Shown one piece after another: positions 36,953-48,668 of a DNA stretch of 64,000 nucleotides. Position 1 is the first letter of the stretch; each line of letters begins with the position of its first letter. Origin of the DNA: Neolentinus lepideus HHB14362 ss-1 (Eukaryota > Basidiomycota > Agaricomycetes > Gloeophyllales > Gloeophyllaceae); NCBI GenBank assembly GCA_001632425.1, contig KV425624.1:26440-90439 (forward strand), read 5' to 3'. Under the pieces are notes generated by a model, which saw only the letters and a list, made by a program, of their open reading frames with translations, made no database searches and was not told where the DNA came from. Both the position numbers and the translations under genes were made by a program.

Positions 36953-38165
36953 TGTGACTATGTTATAGTAAAGAGATATAAATTATCGAAGATCTGCCAC
37001 TATTAGACATGATTAGTAGAAATTTGTCAACGCATCTGATAATGTCTGCTAATAATGTATGTTATATGCATTAGTTCGTCTTAGGGATAATTAGCTCAGA
37101 TTTAGATGTAATTAGTGCGGGAGGTTTTTCCTGATGTAGTCTTTCTGACTCTTTCAGTGTAGTCGACTACAAATGTGGCCTTACGCGTGGTGAAATCAGG
37201 ATGTGTGTTCTAGCTCTCTTGCATTTGCCTTCGCCACGACCACTACACTCATACTCGCTGCTACCGCCGCACTCGTAACCATACTCACATTGGCCGTGAC
37301 TGCCTCACTGGCTTCTTCCACCACAGTGCCATCAAACTTCAACCAATTCTACGATGCAGGATTTGGATCTTGATGACTCCTCCTCCAGTTCGTCAACTAT
37401 GAGTGGCTGCAATTCGATATACTAGGCCGAACTAGGGTGTCTGTAGACAAGAGTGCTTCAAGTAGCCACTACCTTGACGCACCTTGCAGAATAATGAAGG
37501 TACCCAGGTCTGAGAAGCTTGTGGGGGATAGCGAGACCAGCTAGTACGTCCATCATTATGAGTTCACTGCAATATGTACTCAGACATAAGTAATTGTAAA
37601 TGTAATAAGCTGTTGTCGTCCCAAGTCTCCGATGGCACCGCTGCAGTCCTCCTCCTGCAGCATTTGACAATGCAGCGACTCAGGCTGCCCATCCGCAGTA
37701 AGTAGATCACGGGTCGTCGGCGTGCCCTCGTGGATGATGGGTGTCGGGCCGCGTTCACTATCCCGAAGCATGTCGCGCACGTGAGGCTGGGCATGGACAA
37801 CGTCGACTGTTACGAGATCGCCAAGGCATTGTTTATTAACTAGTTTTCTGGGTTACGAACATATTGAATTTAACTCGCTTGTGGGCCCTCAGTGCATTCT
37901 CCTTACCCTTTGTACATAGTCTTCTTGACCTTGTGAAGTGCCTTCTTGTTCTGGTCTGAGCAGCAAGATCACGAAGTGTTTTGTCTAGTTTGACGAACTC
38001 TTCCATGTGTTGCCATAGGTCCACCTTGTTCAGGCACGACGGCTTGTCTAGGCGCTTTCTAATGAGACTACAAAGGTTTTTAATCGACTACAAAACGACT
38101 GGAAGTCTAACCGCTTAAGTCACTTTAATAAGTCAGTGGGAAACTTGATATTCCATGACGTGACC
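36953..38165. other. Plavaka A right end and right arm of element X, no intact gene
   Basis: 36953-37135 is the A/T-rich subterminal part of copy A. 37138-38165 belongs to X. It holds only short minus ORFs (for example 38024-37836, MDLWQHMEEFVKLDKTLRDL) without a recognised domain. It also carries the GACTACAAA core at 38066-38074 and 38086-38094 and GTAGTCGACTAC at 37159-37170. Confidence 0.55.
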
Positions 38166-38289
38166 ACCACATGATCACAGTAATGACGCCATCATGACGC
38201 AGCATTGGAAATCCCTTAATGGTTGCTGTAACAGGACATAGTGTCCTTTTTCTCAGCCGCTGCAAAAAAGGACACCTCGCTTGCCCGCC
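38166..38289 (-). repeat. Right copy of 124-bp inverted repeat of element X
   Basis: Reverse complement of 30189-30312 with five substitutions. It lies 314 bp inside the right terminus of X. Confidence 0.93.
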
Positions 38290-38603
38290 ATGATAACTGA
38301 GAATGGAGAATCATACCGCCCAGCATAGCAAGGGATTAATTCACTCTTCCATGGTGTGAACCTCTGGGACCATATAGTATTGTGGCTGGGACATATGGTA
38401 GAGCTCGCCAGCCTGTAATTTACATGCAGAATAGCCCTATTTTACTGGTTAATTAACGTTAATTAACGTGGTCCACTCCAGGGCTCCACCCCGGACCCCG
38501 TTGGTAAATAACGATCAATTACACCTGTTAATTAGGCCTACGGCCTGCTGCTTGGTAAATTTCAACAGTCAATTAGGTCCTGTCCCAATTTCCCCAAACC
38601 CTA

Positions 38604-39032
38604 GTCCATTGTCTCTCGCCTATCCACTACACCGCTCGTCAACCTACAGGCTGTGCCTCAGGTTTTAAAACTTTCTAGCAGCTGACCAGCTAAGTTTACC
38701 CTCTTCCCACGAGGCTACTAGTGCCAAGTCTGCCGACACAAAAAATTGCCTCTAGATACACTCGAAGTACTGCATACTTTTCTCGGTACACGACATTCTC
38801 CTCTGTGCGGCCCAACTCGTGCAGATGCCTATTTATTATTTCTGGCAGTCTCCTGACCTTGGGCACTAATGATGATGCTGTTCATCTGACATAAGTGTTG
38901 CTAACAACATTGGATGAGGTGTGAGGTTATTCTTAGCTAGGCTTAGAGTCCCCTCGCATTCTGTCAATGAAAAGCTGCGAACTGGGATAATGCCTCTTGC
39001 CCTCTGGATTTTGTCTGTTTGCCTGACAAGTC
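38604..39032. other. Spacer between element X and Plavaka B
   Basis: About 430 bp of sequence without ORFs of note, ending in the TC target duplication of copy B (39031-39032). It is probably host intergenic sequence that lay between MIS12 and the sugar transporter before the insertions. Confidence 0.5.
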
Positions 39033-39207
39033 CATCAGGAAAAACCCTCTGCGCTAAATAGAACCAATTTCTTGCTAATTATGTCTAAGCCATCTATCGT
39101 TCCTTATTAGACACAATTAGTGCATGTCCACTGCTAATCATGTGTAATTATGCCACGTCATTTCTAATATAGCCCTGATTTTCACTACTTAGTGTAAGGG
39201 TACAATA

Positions 39208-42200
39208 TCAGAACTGCGTCATATATGTGTGTCTATCTAGATATGGATTAACATAGAATGATGTTGCTTTGTCTAGTACTGTACTTGACATCCACTCTCA
39301 CGGTACACTAGGACCCCATTTTGGATAGAGATGTACACTCCACTGAATCTGCAATACCGGGATAACACTTGCAAGACAGTCCCCGCTGTGATTGACAGAT
39401 CTTGAAACCCTGTATAGACGGCTATTGGGTTCAGGAGATGATGCAAATGGTGTGAACCACTCTACATAGGCAAGATACTTTGGTGGTGGCTTTTGCGGGA
39501 AGAGGAGTGAGATCATGCATGGTGGAAGGCTGAACACCACCCGTACTTGAGCAACACAATATCCTTGAACACGGTTAGAATATCAGTAACAGAAGAAAGG
39601 CAGAAAACATACCTGTAAGACTGTATTCCTTCCCTGAACTGAGGTTTACCAAGACAGTATCAAACTGCGCAGGTATGGGTCGGCCACGTTTGTCAGTTGT
39701 TGCCAGTCTGACATGGACAGCATCTTGCAAAGTCATTGATGCCCCATCCACTCGAGAGACATCATCAAGCCCATGCTTGATCTTGTGGTACACAGGCAAT
39801 ACCTGAAATGGGAGAAAAACATCACCAGCGGCATCTTCAACTTGCGCTGATGTCAGTTGCGGGTTGTTATACTTGACAACAAAGCGAGCGAAAGCATCTG
39901 TGAAAAATCACATGCCGTAGTCACTGCATATCACATGAATGGGCACAGCCTTCAAGGTGGGCCAGCGAGTCATGATCAAGCCTGTGTGGGGAGGCTCAGC
40001 ACAGGCAGCCATGGGTTCTGAAGTAGATTGGGAAGATTGAGGCAGTGGCGCCATAGTCTTTGCAAGGCACCATGCAATGTAGTTGGTGTGACGAAGCACC
40101 TTTTCACGTCACTCAAGCCATGCTGTCATCTGGGGGTACTCATCCTTGTGATTGGTTGCATGATATGCGTCCTTGGCGAGGTCGATGTGGAGGTGCTCAG
40201 TGTATTCAGTGTTATAATTGTCAGTTGTTCTGAAGAGTTGAATGGAGAGCAGGTAATGGAGTAGAGCGTGAAGCTTGAGGAGATTGAAATCGTTGAAGTG
40301 CATCCTGGAGGTGGGAAAGAGTCTTGCTTGTATGCACCAGGTACTGCACCAGGTACAAGAAATCAAGTAGTGCCTGTATAGCCCTGATCAGCTTCGAAGA
40401 AGAGACACAGTCTGGTAGCCGTACATCCATAATGAGACCCAGCAGTAGCTGACACATCTGAGCATGTTCACGGCCTGTAACACACTAGAGCATACTGATG
40501 CCCTTCATGAAAATGTGTATACCATGATTAGGAGGAAACCGGTGGCAGCGTGTGTCAATCTCTGCTGCAGTTCCAGCCTTTAATACCCATGCGATGGCGT
40601 GCTTCATCACGCCCTGATACATCTGATGAAGAATATCAGGTGTAATCACCTGAAATACATTGACATATGGCAGTTCTTCCCAGAAGGGATGTTGCACAGG
40701 CTTGATCCCTACGTCTTTGCATGCCTTCACAAATACACTAGCACCATCTGAAAGTGTTGACAGAGCATCAAGAACTGAGTCCATATCACATAGGTTGTAG
40801 TCACAGTCTGCATCATAGTTGCCAAGATCATTGTGCTATACTGGACATTTTGGACAGTCACCATATTTAACTGCTATAACAAGGACTTGCTCTGGGTAGT
40901 CACCCACAAATGTCGCAAAGATTGGATGACACCAGCAATAAACACCATCGCCACTGGCCATCACAATACCATCCCAGCCTGCTGACTTGAGTGGGTGCAA
41001 TATACGTCAGACACATGAGTGGAAGAGGTTGGTGAGAGTGCGATGGTGAGCAGCCTTGTTGGTAACATGATCTAACTGTGTGGTTGGCAGGTAGCCCAGT
41101 AAAACGTGCCCACCCCTGGATGGTTTTCATCGGATCTCCTTGGGTAAATTGCTGATTGTCATGTAGATGGGATATGCTGTCTTGTTCCCAAAGAGCGTGA
41201 CCTGCGTCTTATCAGAAGAAATGAGCACAGGGATGATTGTGGTGCCAGGAGTGTTGGACTCGACAACTTTCTACAATGAAAATAATGTGTCATAGATCTT
41301 TCTTATAGGGATCCCAACGAATGAATAGGCACACACCTGAGTGTTCCACCACCACTTGCCTGTATACATGTCATAATACATGCAAATTATCTTGTCACAA
41401 TCAGCATAGTGACGTTCCGGGGCAAAAACAAGATGCTTCACAAACTCGGGATCGCCATATATTGCTTTGATGCATTCAATTACATCATGGTAATAGACTT
41501 CAAAGGCTTCATTTGCGATGATTACCTCATCTCGTTTGAAGCGAGGTCAGCTTGGAAGTGAGTCTATCTTTTTGTTGAGCTCATCAGCTGTCTTGAATGA
41601 CAATCCAAGTGCTTCCCACAGCTTGGGGTTAAGTTTCAGTGAATCGCAATGTGAGATGATAGACAGAAACATACCCCTTCAATTTGGAGAAGCTCTGTTA
41701 GAGCGGTTGATCCAGGGCCATGGAGCTTGGCCCACCATGCAACATCCCAATCCAATTTTGACACAAAGGGCGCCCAGGGGTCTGCAGATCCTGATCTGAG
41801 CTGAAATGCATACTGAGCATACTCCAACAAGGAGGCATCTGCCACACAGATGGGCTTCCCTGCAACACTAGACAGAAATGCCACAGTTGCAGCTGGCTTG
41901 CGCATAGTCTCTGAAGCCTGGACCCGCTCACCAGACAAATGAGCAGTGTCCTCTTCCAACACCATATCATCATCAGTGCTGTCAGTGACAGCCACCGGCG
42001 GTGGTTCCCAGTGGTGAGTGTCAGTATGCTGATCTCCGTCATCGTCATCACTCAAGCTGTCATCATCAGGTCCTGCGTTGCCATCCTCATGCAAATCATC
42101 AGTGTTGCCTGTGAGGTTGGTGAAGTCTTCGGGTGTATAGTGCGACCCAAAAAGGTCACCTTTGAAATGTGGTGGTGCAACAGAAGGTGGTGGAGGCACA

Positions 42201-42355
42201 GTAGTCCTGTTTTCACTAGGTTCTGTTGCCAGAGCTGGCTTATACAACTGCTGGGCTTCGTAAATAGCTCGACAAGGTGGGTTACTGGTCTTTCGAAGAT
42301 GCTGAGTGTATCCGGGTAGCGTGAAGGTGTGGCTACATCCTTCACAAGTCACCAT
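39208..42355 (-). pseudogene. Plavaka transposase pseudogene, copy B
   Basis: The first exon is open from the ATG at 42355 (MVTCEGCSHTFTLPGYTQHL, the same zinc-finger-like motif as copy A) to WAKLHGPGSTALTELLQIEG. Later segments align with copy A: MDSVLDALSTLSDGASVFVK, VNVFQVITPDILHQMYQGVM, HAQMCQLLLGLIMDVRLPDC, TEHLHIDLAKDAYHATNHKD and ASSPEPNSRLYRVSRSV. The frame is broken by several stops. At least four replace an arginine codon of copy A by TGA (after LPKEIR, in the segment before RILHPLK, after MTAWLE, and after WGPSVP). A deletion of about 45 bp removes the region equivalent to KDVFVELGIREHFN. Many substitutions are C-to-T or G-to-A at former CpG. The copy cannot encode a working transposase. 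Confidence 0.88.
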
Positions 42356-42689
42356 TGCAATTACCCAGTTGACAGAGTTGCATATGCTAAGTCCACCATG
42401 AAGAACAGCACTACGACTCAGCGGCAGAGGCATGCCCTGCCCAAGACACAGGTCGCCTTGTGAGGCAACACACGTGTCAAGGGCTGGCTGCTGAAATGTC
42501 ACCGAGAGGAGCAGCTGTCGCTATGTCAGCAGCCACATAAACCAAAACAAATATGAAATGTACGATAAGCCATGTTGATTTCCCTTCTCTCTTTGACTCC
42601 TACCATCAGCCCATCACTATCCTCTCCTTTTACCCAACTCTTCAAACTAAACCAACTGCTCCTTTTTTTTATATGTTATTCGAGCCCCT
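42356..42689. promoter_or_regulatory. Shared bidirectional promoter region, Plavaka B
   Basis: 334 bp between the divergent start positions of the decayed transposase and DUF6532 genes, equivalent to 33486-33792 in copy A. It contains a pyrimidine-rich stretch before the DUF6532 start. Confidence 0.45.
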
Positions 42690-45112
42690 ATGTCTCAGCA
42701 GATAATTTCAGACCCCCACAGCAAAAAGTCGCAGATCCCTGCCAATCGTCCCTTAACCGCAGCGGCTGTCAAGGCTGCACAGCATAAAGGTACAGCACCT
42801 ACGCCAGATGCTCCTGTTGAGCAGAATGGGAGAGGTCAGTATCCATCCAACACTGGTGTTGATGACTTGCCGTGTGGTGCATGACACGAAGGCTTTATTT
42901 GCAGCATCACGGATTGCCAAAACTAGGGCTTTAGCAAATCAAGGTATGCCCCGATGCGCTACCATGAACACTATGCTGACTTGTATGGTAGTGTGGCTCC
43001 AGGATGCAGGCACACGCAAATGTGCTGTGTCACCAGCTACCGCCAAAACTGCTGACACTTCCAAAAAGTCTAAAAAAGGTGAGTCAACATCATGCTGCAC
43101 ATCCCATTGTCATCTCAATATTGTGGACTAACTGATTCAGCAGATCATACTCATTTTCGTGCTGGGGGAGCTGAAACTGCTGGTAAGGCCTCCAATGGTG
43201 GCAACGTCAAAGACCAAGGTAACTGACTATTCCCGAAATCATCGGCAAAGGAAGCTAATAAATTGTGGATTAGGCAGTCGTCACCCCAAGCAGCAAGCCG
43301 CTAATCTCACCAAAGCTTTGACTGAAGAGGAGCCGGATGAGAGCTCTACTGAGGATGGTGATTACACTGACAAACAGTCGGAAGGCAAAGAGCTGCAAGA
43401 GGAAGATGAACAACTCGACCACCTAGACTCAGATGATCTTGCAGATGAGTTCGTGAAGGAGGTGAGTGCATTTTTCACCGATGCAATGTTGCAGTTGGGA
43501 ATGTTTGTGCTCGTGGGGCCTGCTTATCCAATCAATCAGGCAGCCTCATGGGGCAACGCTGCAACTGGCAATGCCTCTCTCGCACGGAAGACTAAGGTGC
43601 CCAAACTATATCCTCGTCGAGCAACACCTGCTGCTAATGAGCTTTTTGATGACGATGACGATGTGATTGAGATATCCACTGTGGCGAGGAAGTCCAAGGT
43701 ACGTGTGCTTACTAAACTTGCATGTTCCCAATGATGTTAGATGTGGTTACTTCAGGGCCGCAAAGGCAAGAGCCAACAGCAGTTGGCACACGAAGCTGAG
43801 GTATTTTGTCCACCTTATTGAACTTCCCTATCCTGAAGTCACTTGCTTCAGGCCCCGCAATGGCGCAATATGCTCCCTATGACACCTGTCAAGAAGACCT
43901 CCCACCGTGCTGGACTTGCTGCAATGCCCATCTCACCCTCGTCGCTTAGTTATCCTGGTGATGAGGAGGACGATGAAGGTGATAATAGTGACAACAATGC
44001 TCAACAAGCCAGTGGAGCTGCGCCATCCCAAGCTGTCCATCCTGCTGTTTCTATGCCGATCGATGTTGTATTCAGCCGCAATGGGCGAGTCAACTTGAAC
44101 GATCAGCATGCATATGTGCAAGCTGTTGCACGGGAGGCCATCCAAGGGGTTTCTATTTATCTAGGCTTCGAGGATGCATTTCCTGAGATCGGAGGTAGGA
44201 CTGTCATATCTCGTGAATGCCTCGCAGATGCTGCATGGGGCAGTGCACGTTACTCTGAGATCCTTGATCGTCTGATGAATGACGACGGGTATGGCAAGGC
44301 TTTGGGATGAATAGTGAGTGCTTGCTTATCTATAAGACTGTTTTATACTGACTTGTGACTGCCCGTGAGCTGGATGGACGTATTAGTACCTGGTGCCGTC
44401 TCGCCTACAGTATCGGCAGCAACCACGTCATCAGCGGTTACCACTTGACACCTGGGCCTGGCTGCAACAAACGGGTAGCGAGTCTCCTCAAATCGCAGAG
44501 GTACATCTTTCCTGATGATGTCGAGGTATGTGTGTGTCAATCATTCTGGTGTAGATACTGATGCCAGTCTAGGCTCCTGGCAAGCTTCATACCAATGAGC
44601 CATACAAGCATCCTGCCATCCTCGCCATTATGCAGGCACTATACTTCTCTGGTTCGGGTGCCCTCAGTGTGCGTGAGACTGACCGGTTCACGACATCATC
44701 GCCAACTGATGCTGCTGTCGAGGTTCCTATCTCTATGGTTGCCCTAGTCGCTACAGCGGTAAGCTAATTGATCTCAATTTGTGTCTCGGCTGTGCTTGCA
44801 CTGATTAAATTGATCAGGTACACAATTCCTTGATGGAATGGCAGACAGGGAAGCGCGTAGCACGGGAATTCTCAGCGCTGAACTGCGGCGACATTTACCG
44901 GACCCATGTTGGCATCCTCGAGCAGGTCAAGTCGACCAAGCCGGTTTTCTTCCATGAGCTGATGGCTGGCCTCTATCGGGATGCACAGTATGCTCAAGTT
45001 TTGTTTACAGTGCTGTATCTAATGTGATTCTAGTGCTGCTGCTGCTTTGGAGGTTCAAGTTAACTCGGAAGAGAGTGCTTTCACGCTCATGGACCTTTCG
45101 ACGTTCCAGTAG
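42690..45112 (+). pseudogene. DUF6532 gene of Plavaka copy B, interrupted
   Basis: From the ATG at 42690 (MSQQIISDPHSKKSQIPANR) to the TAG at 45112 (ending SAFTLMDLSTFQ, matching copy A). The exons parallel copy A: LADEFVKEVSAF, NELFDDDDDVIEIS, APQWRNMLPMTPVKK, NGRVNLNDQHAYVQAVAREA, GVSIYLGFEDAFPEIGGRTV, CRLAYSIGSNHVISGYHLTP and KHPAILAIMQALYFSGSGAL, then LVATAV and NSLMEWQTGKRVAREFSALN. At 44308-44310 the codon equivalent to CGA in copy A (GKALGRI) is TGA, a C-to-T change at CpG, which would truncate the protein just before an intron. It is otherwise well preserved, better than the transposase of the same element. Confidence 0.75.
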
Positions 45113-45592
45113 TGTAGTGCTCGGCTCCTTATACCTATCTATACCCAATCGCGCGGTCTGCTTCTCGTTTCCTCCATCAATTTCTCTATGGACTCTTCGG
45201 CTCTTCCTTTGCCACCCCGTTGACCACTTCACATTCACTACTATCATATAATCAGAGTCTTTTGACAATATAATCACTTGTAACCCAGATAATACATCAG
45301 GGAAAAGGGGTCCCGGCTGTAGCACCCAGCCACAGATTTGTAGCAAGCAGTAGGCTCCGGGACGCCACAAAGCTGTGAGTGAATGCGACGCAGTAATATC
45401 GTACCGTATATAGTAGGCTACCTTCCAGGTATATGTATGTCGCGCGCCGCGACAGCTACAAGGCACTATGTTGTACTATTTGTGCTACCGGGGCTACAGG
45501 GTGCTACAACGGCTATTATACCCACTCCAACGAATTGTAACAGTACATTGGATAGGCTTATTGGTTCGAAAGACAATGCCCATTAAGAAGCT

Positions 45593-48500
45593 CTAAGTAT
45601 ATACATGGGGCCTAAGCATATCAAAGAGATGATGATCTATGTACTTGTTCAGCAACAGCTCTGATCCTTCCTCGGTACTCCAGGAGTTACGAACTGCAGC
45701 TGAGGCAAATTTCGGCACCAAATGGCATGTACGAATGATGGCGCGCAGAGGGATAATAGAAGTGTTTGGTTGCGAATGTCGTGTTGACCGCGCAAGCTTG
45801 AACATGTTCGTGACAGGGTCCAGCAAGTGCAGTGGGCGGAACCAATGGACGTATGCAAGAGGCTCCGCTTGATGGGAGCCTCTAAGCTCAGGCGGCAGCA
45901 TGAATATTACTCGCACTTCTGCGACTCGTAGACCTGCGATGGCAGTATAAAGAGCGAATGGAATGTGCGCTAATGATCAAGAACATACCACGAATACCAC
46001 GTGGGTCTGCTTTACGCTCATCCTTGTCCTCCACAACAAGCACAGTGTTGAATTGGGCAGGTTTGTCTGGTCTCCTTGCATCTCTTGCCCTCTGCAGGGG
46101 TGTAGCATGGACCCGAGTGAACTTAAGAGAAGACTCGGGAAGATGGTAGTTGGGCGGGAGGGGGACGAGCGCTGTCTTGTAGACATCGAAGACATCAGAG
46201 CGCTTTGGGGCGATCTTGAGGGTCGGAAAGGCTTGAACAAGGAAAGATCCTAGAGCCGGTAGGAATTCCACAGCTCCGTACTCCTGCTCGAGCTTATCAA
46301 TGGATGTAGTGGGATAGGGGCACTTGCGGGCCATGCGAACACCACTCTCTAGCAAGTTGCGAGAATCAGCTGATATGTCAGGAAGGCGGCTCACGCGGTG
46401 TAGCTCCTTATACTCCTCCCACTCCTCCCGGTCATCATCCTCTGGGTCCTCATCTGTGTCCACGTCTAAGTCCACACCGAGAGTAAAATCAAGTCGTCCA
46501 GTTGCCCATTCGATGTAGGACGCGCGGCGAGCTACAGCCTCCTGTCGCTGAAGCCATCTCGCCATCTGGATCTCATAATCGCGCTTGTTGCTGGCACGGT
46601 AAGCCTTTTTGGCGTATTCGATATGAAGGCGCTCCGGCGACTCCGTGTTGTAGCCATCAGCGCTGCCAAGTGACTGAATAGCCTGAATGTAGTGGAGGAG
46701 TGCATGGAACTTCGGTATGTTGAAATCCTTGCATACCATGTACTGAATGAAGACATCTTTGACTTGATGAAAACCGTCCAAGGCTTGCTGCATAAGCGCC
46801 AGAGTCTCTGAAGTATGACGCTGGTATTGGGCGTAATAGATGAAGTCCAGTAAATGCATCGCCGCTTTCGTGACACGGTTGTCAACTGATCCAGCACAGA
46901 TCGCGATGAAGACGCGTGCCATCTGGCAATGCTCGTTTCCTGTCCACTGGGAAATCGAAGTAATCCCCTTCGCGAAATGCCGTAACCCAGGATATCCAGA
47001 CATCGCCTTGAAGCGTTCATCTATCTCTGGGTCGGTAGCAAGTTCACAAATCCAACTGACCAAGTGATCTTTGAACACGCCTTTGTGCAGTTGATGCAAA
47101 ATGTCAGGAGTAAAACAGGTGAATATGTCAGTGAAGGGAAAATCGACCCAGAATGGTTTCCAGACAGGGTGAAGGCCTTCACTCTCAGCGCGAGGGTCTT
47201 TGATTCCATTGACGACCTTCTCCAGTACAATGGTGGTACTTGCTTGACTGCGAAGGACTGACAGCACCGGAGAACCACGCTCCTTTGGGTCGACTATGCA
47301 TTTCGGGCAGCGATTTTGCTTACAACAAGCAACTAGACACTGTTCCGGATAGTCCGCGACGTATGCCGCAAGGATAGGATGCACACGGCGTAGGTGTCCA
47401 TCTGCACAGACCATGACGGCACCTTCCTTCCCTGCTGCAATGAGAGGCTTCAATATTGACCGCATGCACTCGTGAAAAAGCCGATATCCTGCAAGCGACC
47501 GGTACTTCTCTGCGAAGCATTCAAGCTTTGATGTCGGTATGTACCCGACGAGAACTGTCGCCCGTGCAGATGGCTGACGGCAAACGTGTTTAGCTATGTT
47601 GCCGATTGTGAGGTACACAGGCCAAGCCGACTTGTCTCCACTATGCAGCGAAAGTTGTGTCTTGTCCGATGACAGGATCACGGGGGCGACAACAGCACCA
47701 GGTGGGAGTTTTCTCTAAGTAAAAACCAATTCCTGAGATTCGCATTACAATTTTAGAATTGATACGACATACTTGTGTGTCCCACCACCAGTTAGCGGTC
47801 CAAGCCTCGTCAAAGACCCGTTTCCGACCGAACTTGTCAGCATAGATGCGTGCTGGTGCATAAGCAAGGACATTTCGGAAAGCAGGATTTCTCATGAGGT
47901 CCTTTATGCACTCAACTGGGTCTCGATGCCAGATCTCTAACTTCTCTTTCATATAGAGTCCGTTCTCGTCGGTACGATCTCCAGTCACCCCCATGATCTC
48001 GCATGTCCACTCAGGCCCAGTTGGCAGTTCGTCAATCCGTTTGAAGAACGAATGACTGCTTGTGAAGCTCGGCTGAATCCGATCTCGGGTCTAATAGCAT
48101 CCATAAGCTCTGTGCTGATCTTCTGAATTGAGATGACATGTGAACGTACAATGGGAAGCTTTAGGTATTCTTCTATCTGACTATGTCTGACATTCTTTAT
48201 AAGCCATTGTGCCAACCCCCACTCATCTTCAGATTCGAAAGGAGCCCAAGGAGCAAGACCCTCCCGCTCCTGCATCTGCTTGAGCACTTCAAATTCGGTC
48301 TGTGAGGTCCCGAGGCTTGTCGCAATAGGCTTCTCCGTAAATTCCTCAGCCCAGCGTCCAGTATCGTTCCTGTCATACTCGTCATCCGGCACTTCTTCAA
48401 GGTGAACACGCTTTGATGGATTCTCGATGCAAGCTAAGCCTGGGTGTGATGAAGACATGTCTTCAACGTCTGAGGCATTCTGCGGCTCTTCCCCGAATGC

Positions 48501-48668
48501 CAACGGTGCTGGTGCATCTGCTGTATCAGACCGAAGGTGAGTTTTGGTGATGTCAATTTGCCAGCGTCTCCGACAAGCAGGTGTATTTGCGATATGCCGC
48601 GAGACTCCAGGACGGGTAGGCAAGGCTTTGGAGCAATAACCACAGCGGAAGATGGACGATGAAGACAT
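45593..48668 (-). CDS. Plavaka transposase, copy C (intact)
   Basis: Model: complement(join(45593..45933, 45989..47714, 47773..48090, 48150..48668)), 967 aa, all four exons in frame with consensus donors. The N-terminal zinc-finger-like motif has C9, C12, H25 and C32 (CGYCSKALPTRPGVSRHIA). Then come WAPFESEDEWGLAQWL and, across the first junction, KLPITRDRIQPSFTSSHSFF. Catalytic-region blocks are ANWWWDTQ, VILSSDKTQLSLHSGD, VYLTIGNIAKHV, VCADGHLRRVHPILAAYVAD, NRCPKCIVDPKERG, FTPDILHQLHKGVFKDHLVS and ESPERLHIEYAKKAYRASNK. The positions equivalent to D, D and E in copy A are conserved. An acidic insert (DVDTDEDPEDDDREEWEEYK) precedes the C-terminal domain. The predicted role is cut-and-paste transposition in the nucleus. 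It is only distantly similar to copies A and B. Confidence 0.92.

Larger units (their letters stand above)
30589..37135. mobile_element. Plavaka-family DNA transposon, copy A
   Basis: 6,547 bp, with termini CATCAGGAAAAA (30589) and TTTTTCCTGATG (ending at 37135), flanked by the 2-bp direct repeat TA. Subterminal regions hold many CTAATTA/TTAGAT words. It encodes a Plavaka transposase (plus strand) and a DUF6532 gene (minus strand), head-to-head with 307 bp between start codons. Its right subterminal region resembles that of copy B, so A and B belong to one subfamily. Plavaka elements are a basidiomycete-rich transposon class with a dedicated transposase family. The 2-bp duplication is read directly from this window. 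Confidence 0.9.
29881..38603. mobile_element. Element X: inverted-repeat DNA transposon interrupted by Plavaka copy A
   Basis: The left terminus TAGGGTTCGGGGAATTTGGG (29881) matches the inverted right terminus TAGGGTTTGGGGAAATTGGG (ending at 38603) with two mismatches. A second internal pair, 30189-30312 and 38166-38289, is inverted over 124 bp with 5 mismatches and lies 308 and 314 bp from the respective ends. Both outer arms are rich in GTAAATT words, like subterminal repeats. The flanks TCCCACTG and GTCCATTG are 5/8 identical, possibly a decayed 8-bp target duplication as reported for KDZ-type elements (tentative). No transposase of its own is recognised. Only short ORF remnants exist in the right arm (37458-38024, minus). 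Plavaka copy A is inserted between 30588 and 37136. Confidence 0.75.

Noticed and set aside
37458..38024. Short minus ORFs as a possible transposase of element X
   Set aside because: No match to any transposase motif known to me; too short and interrupted. Kept only as remnants in the region note.
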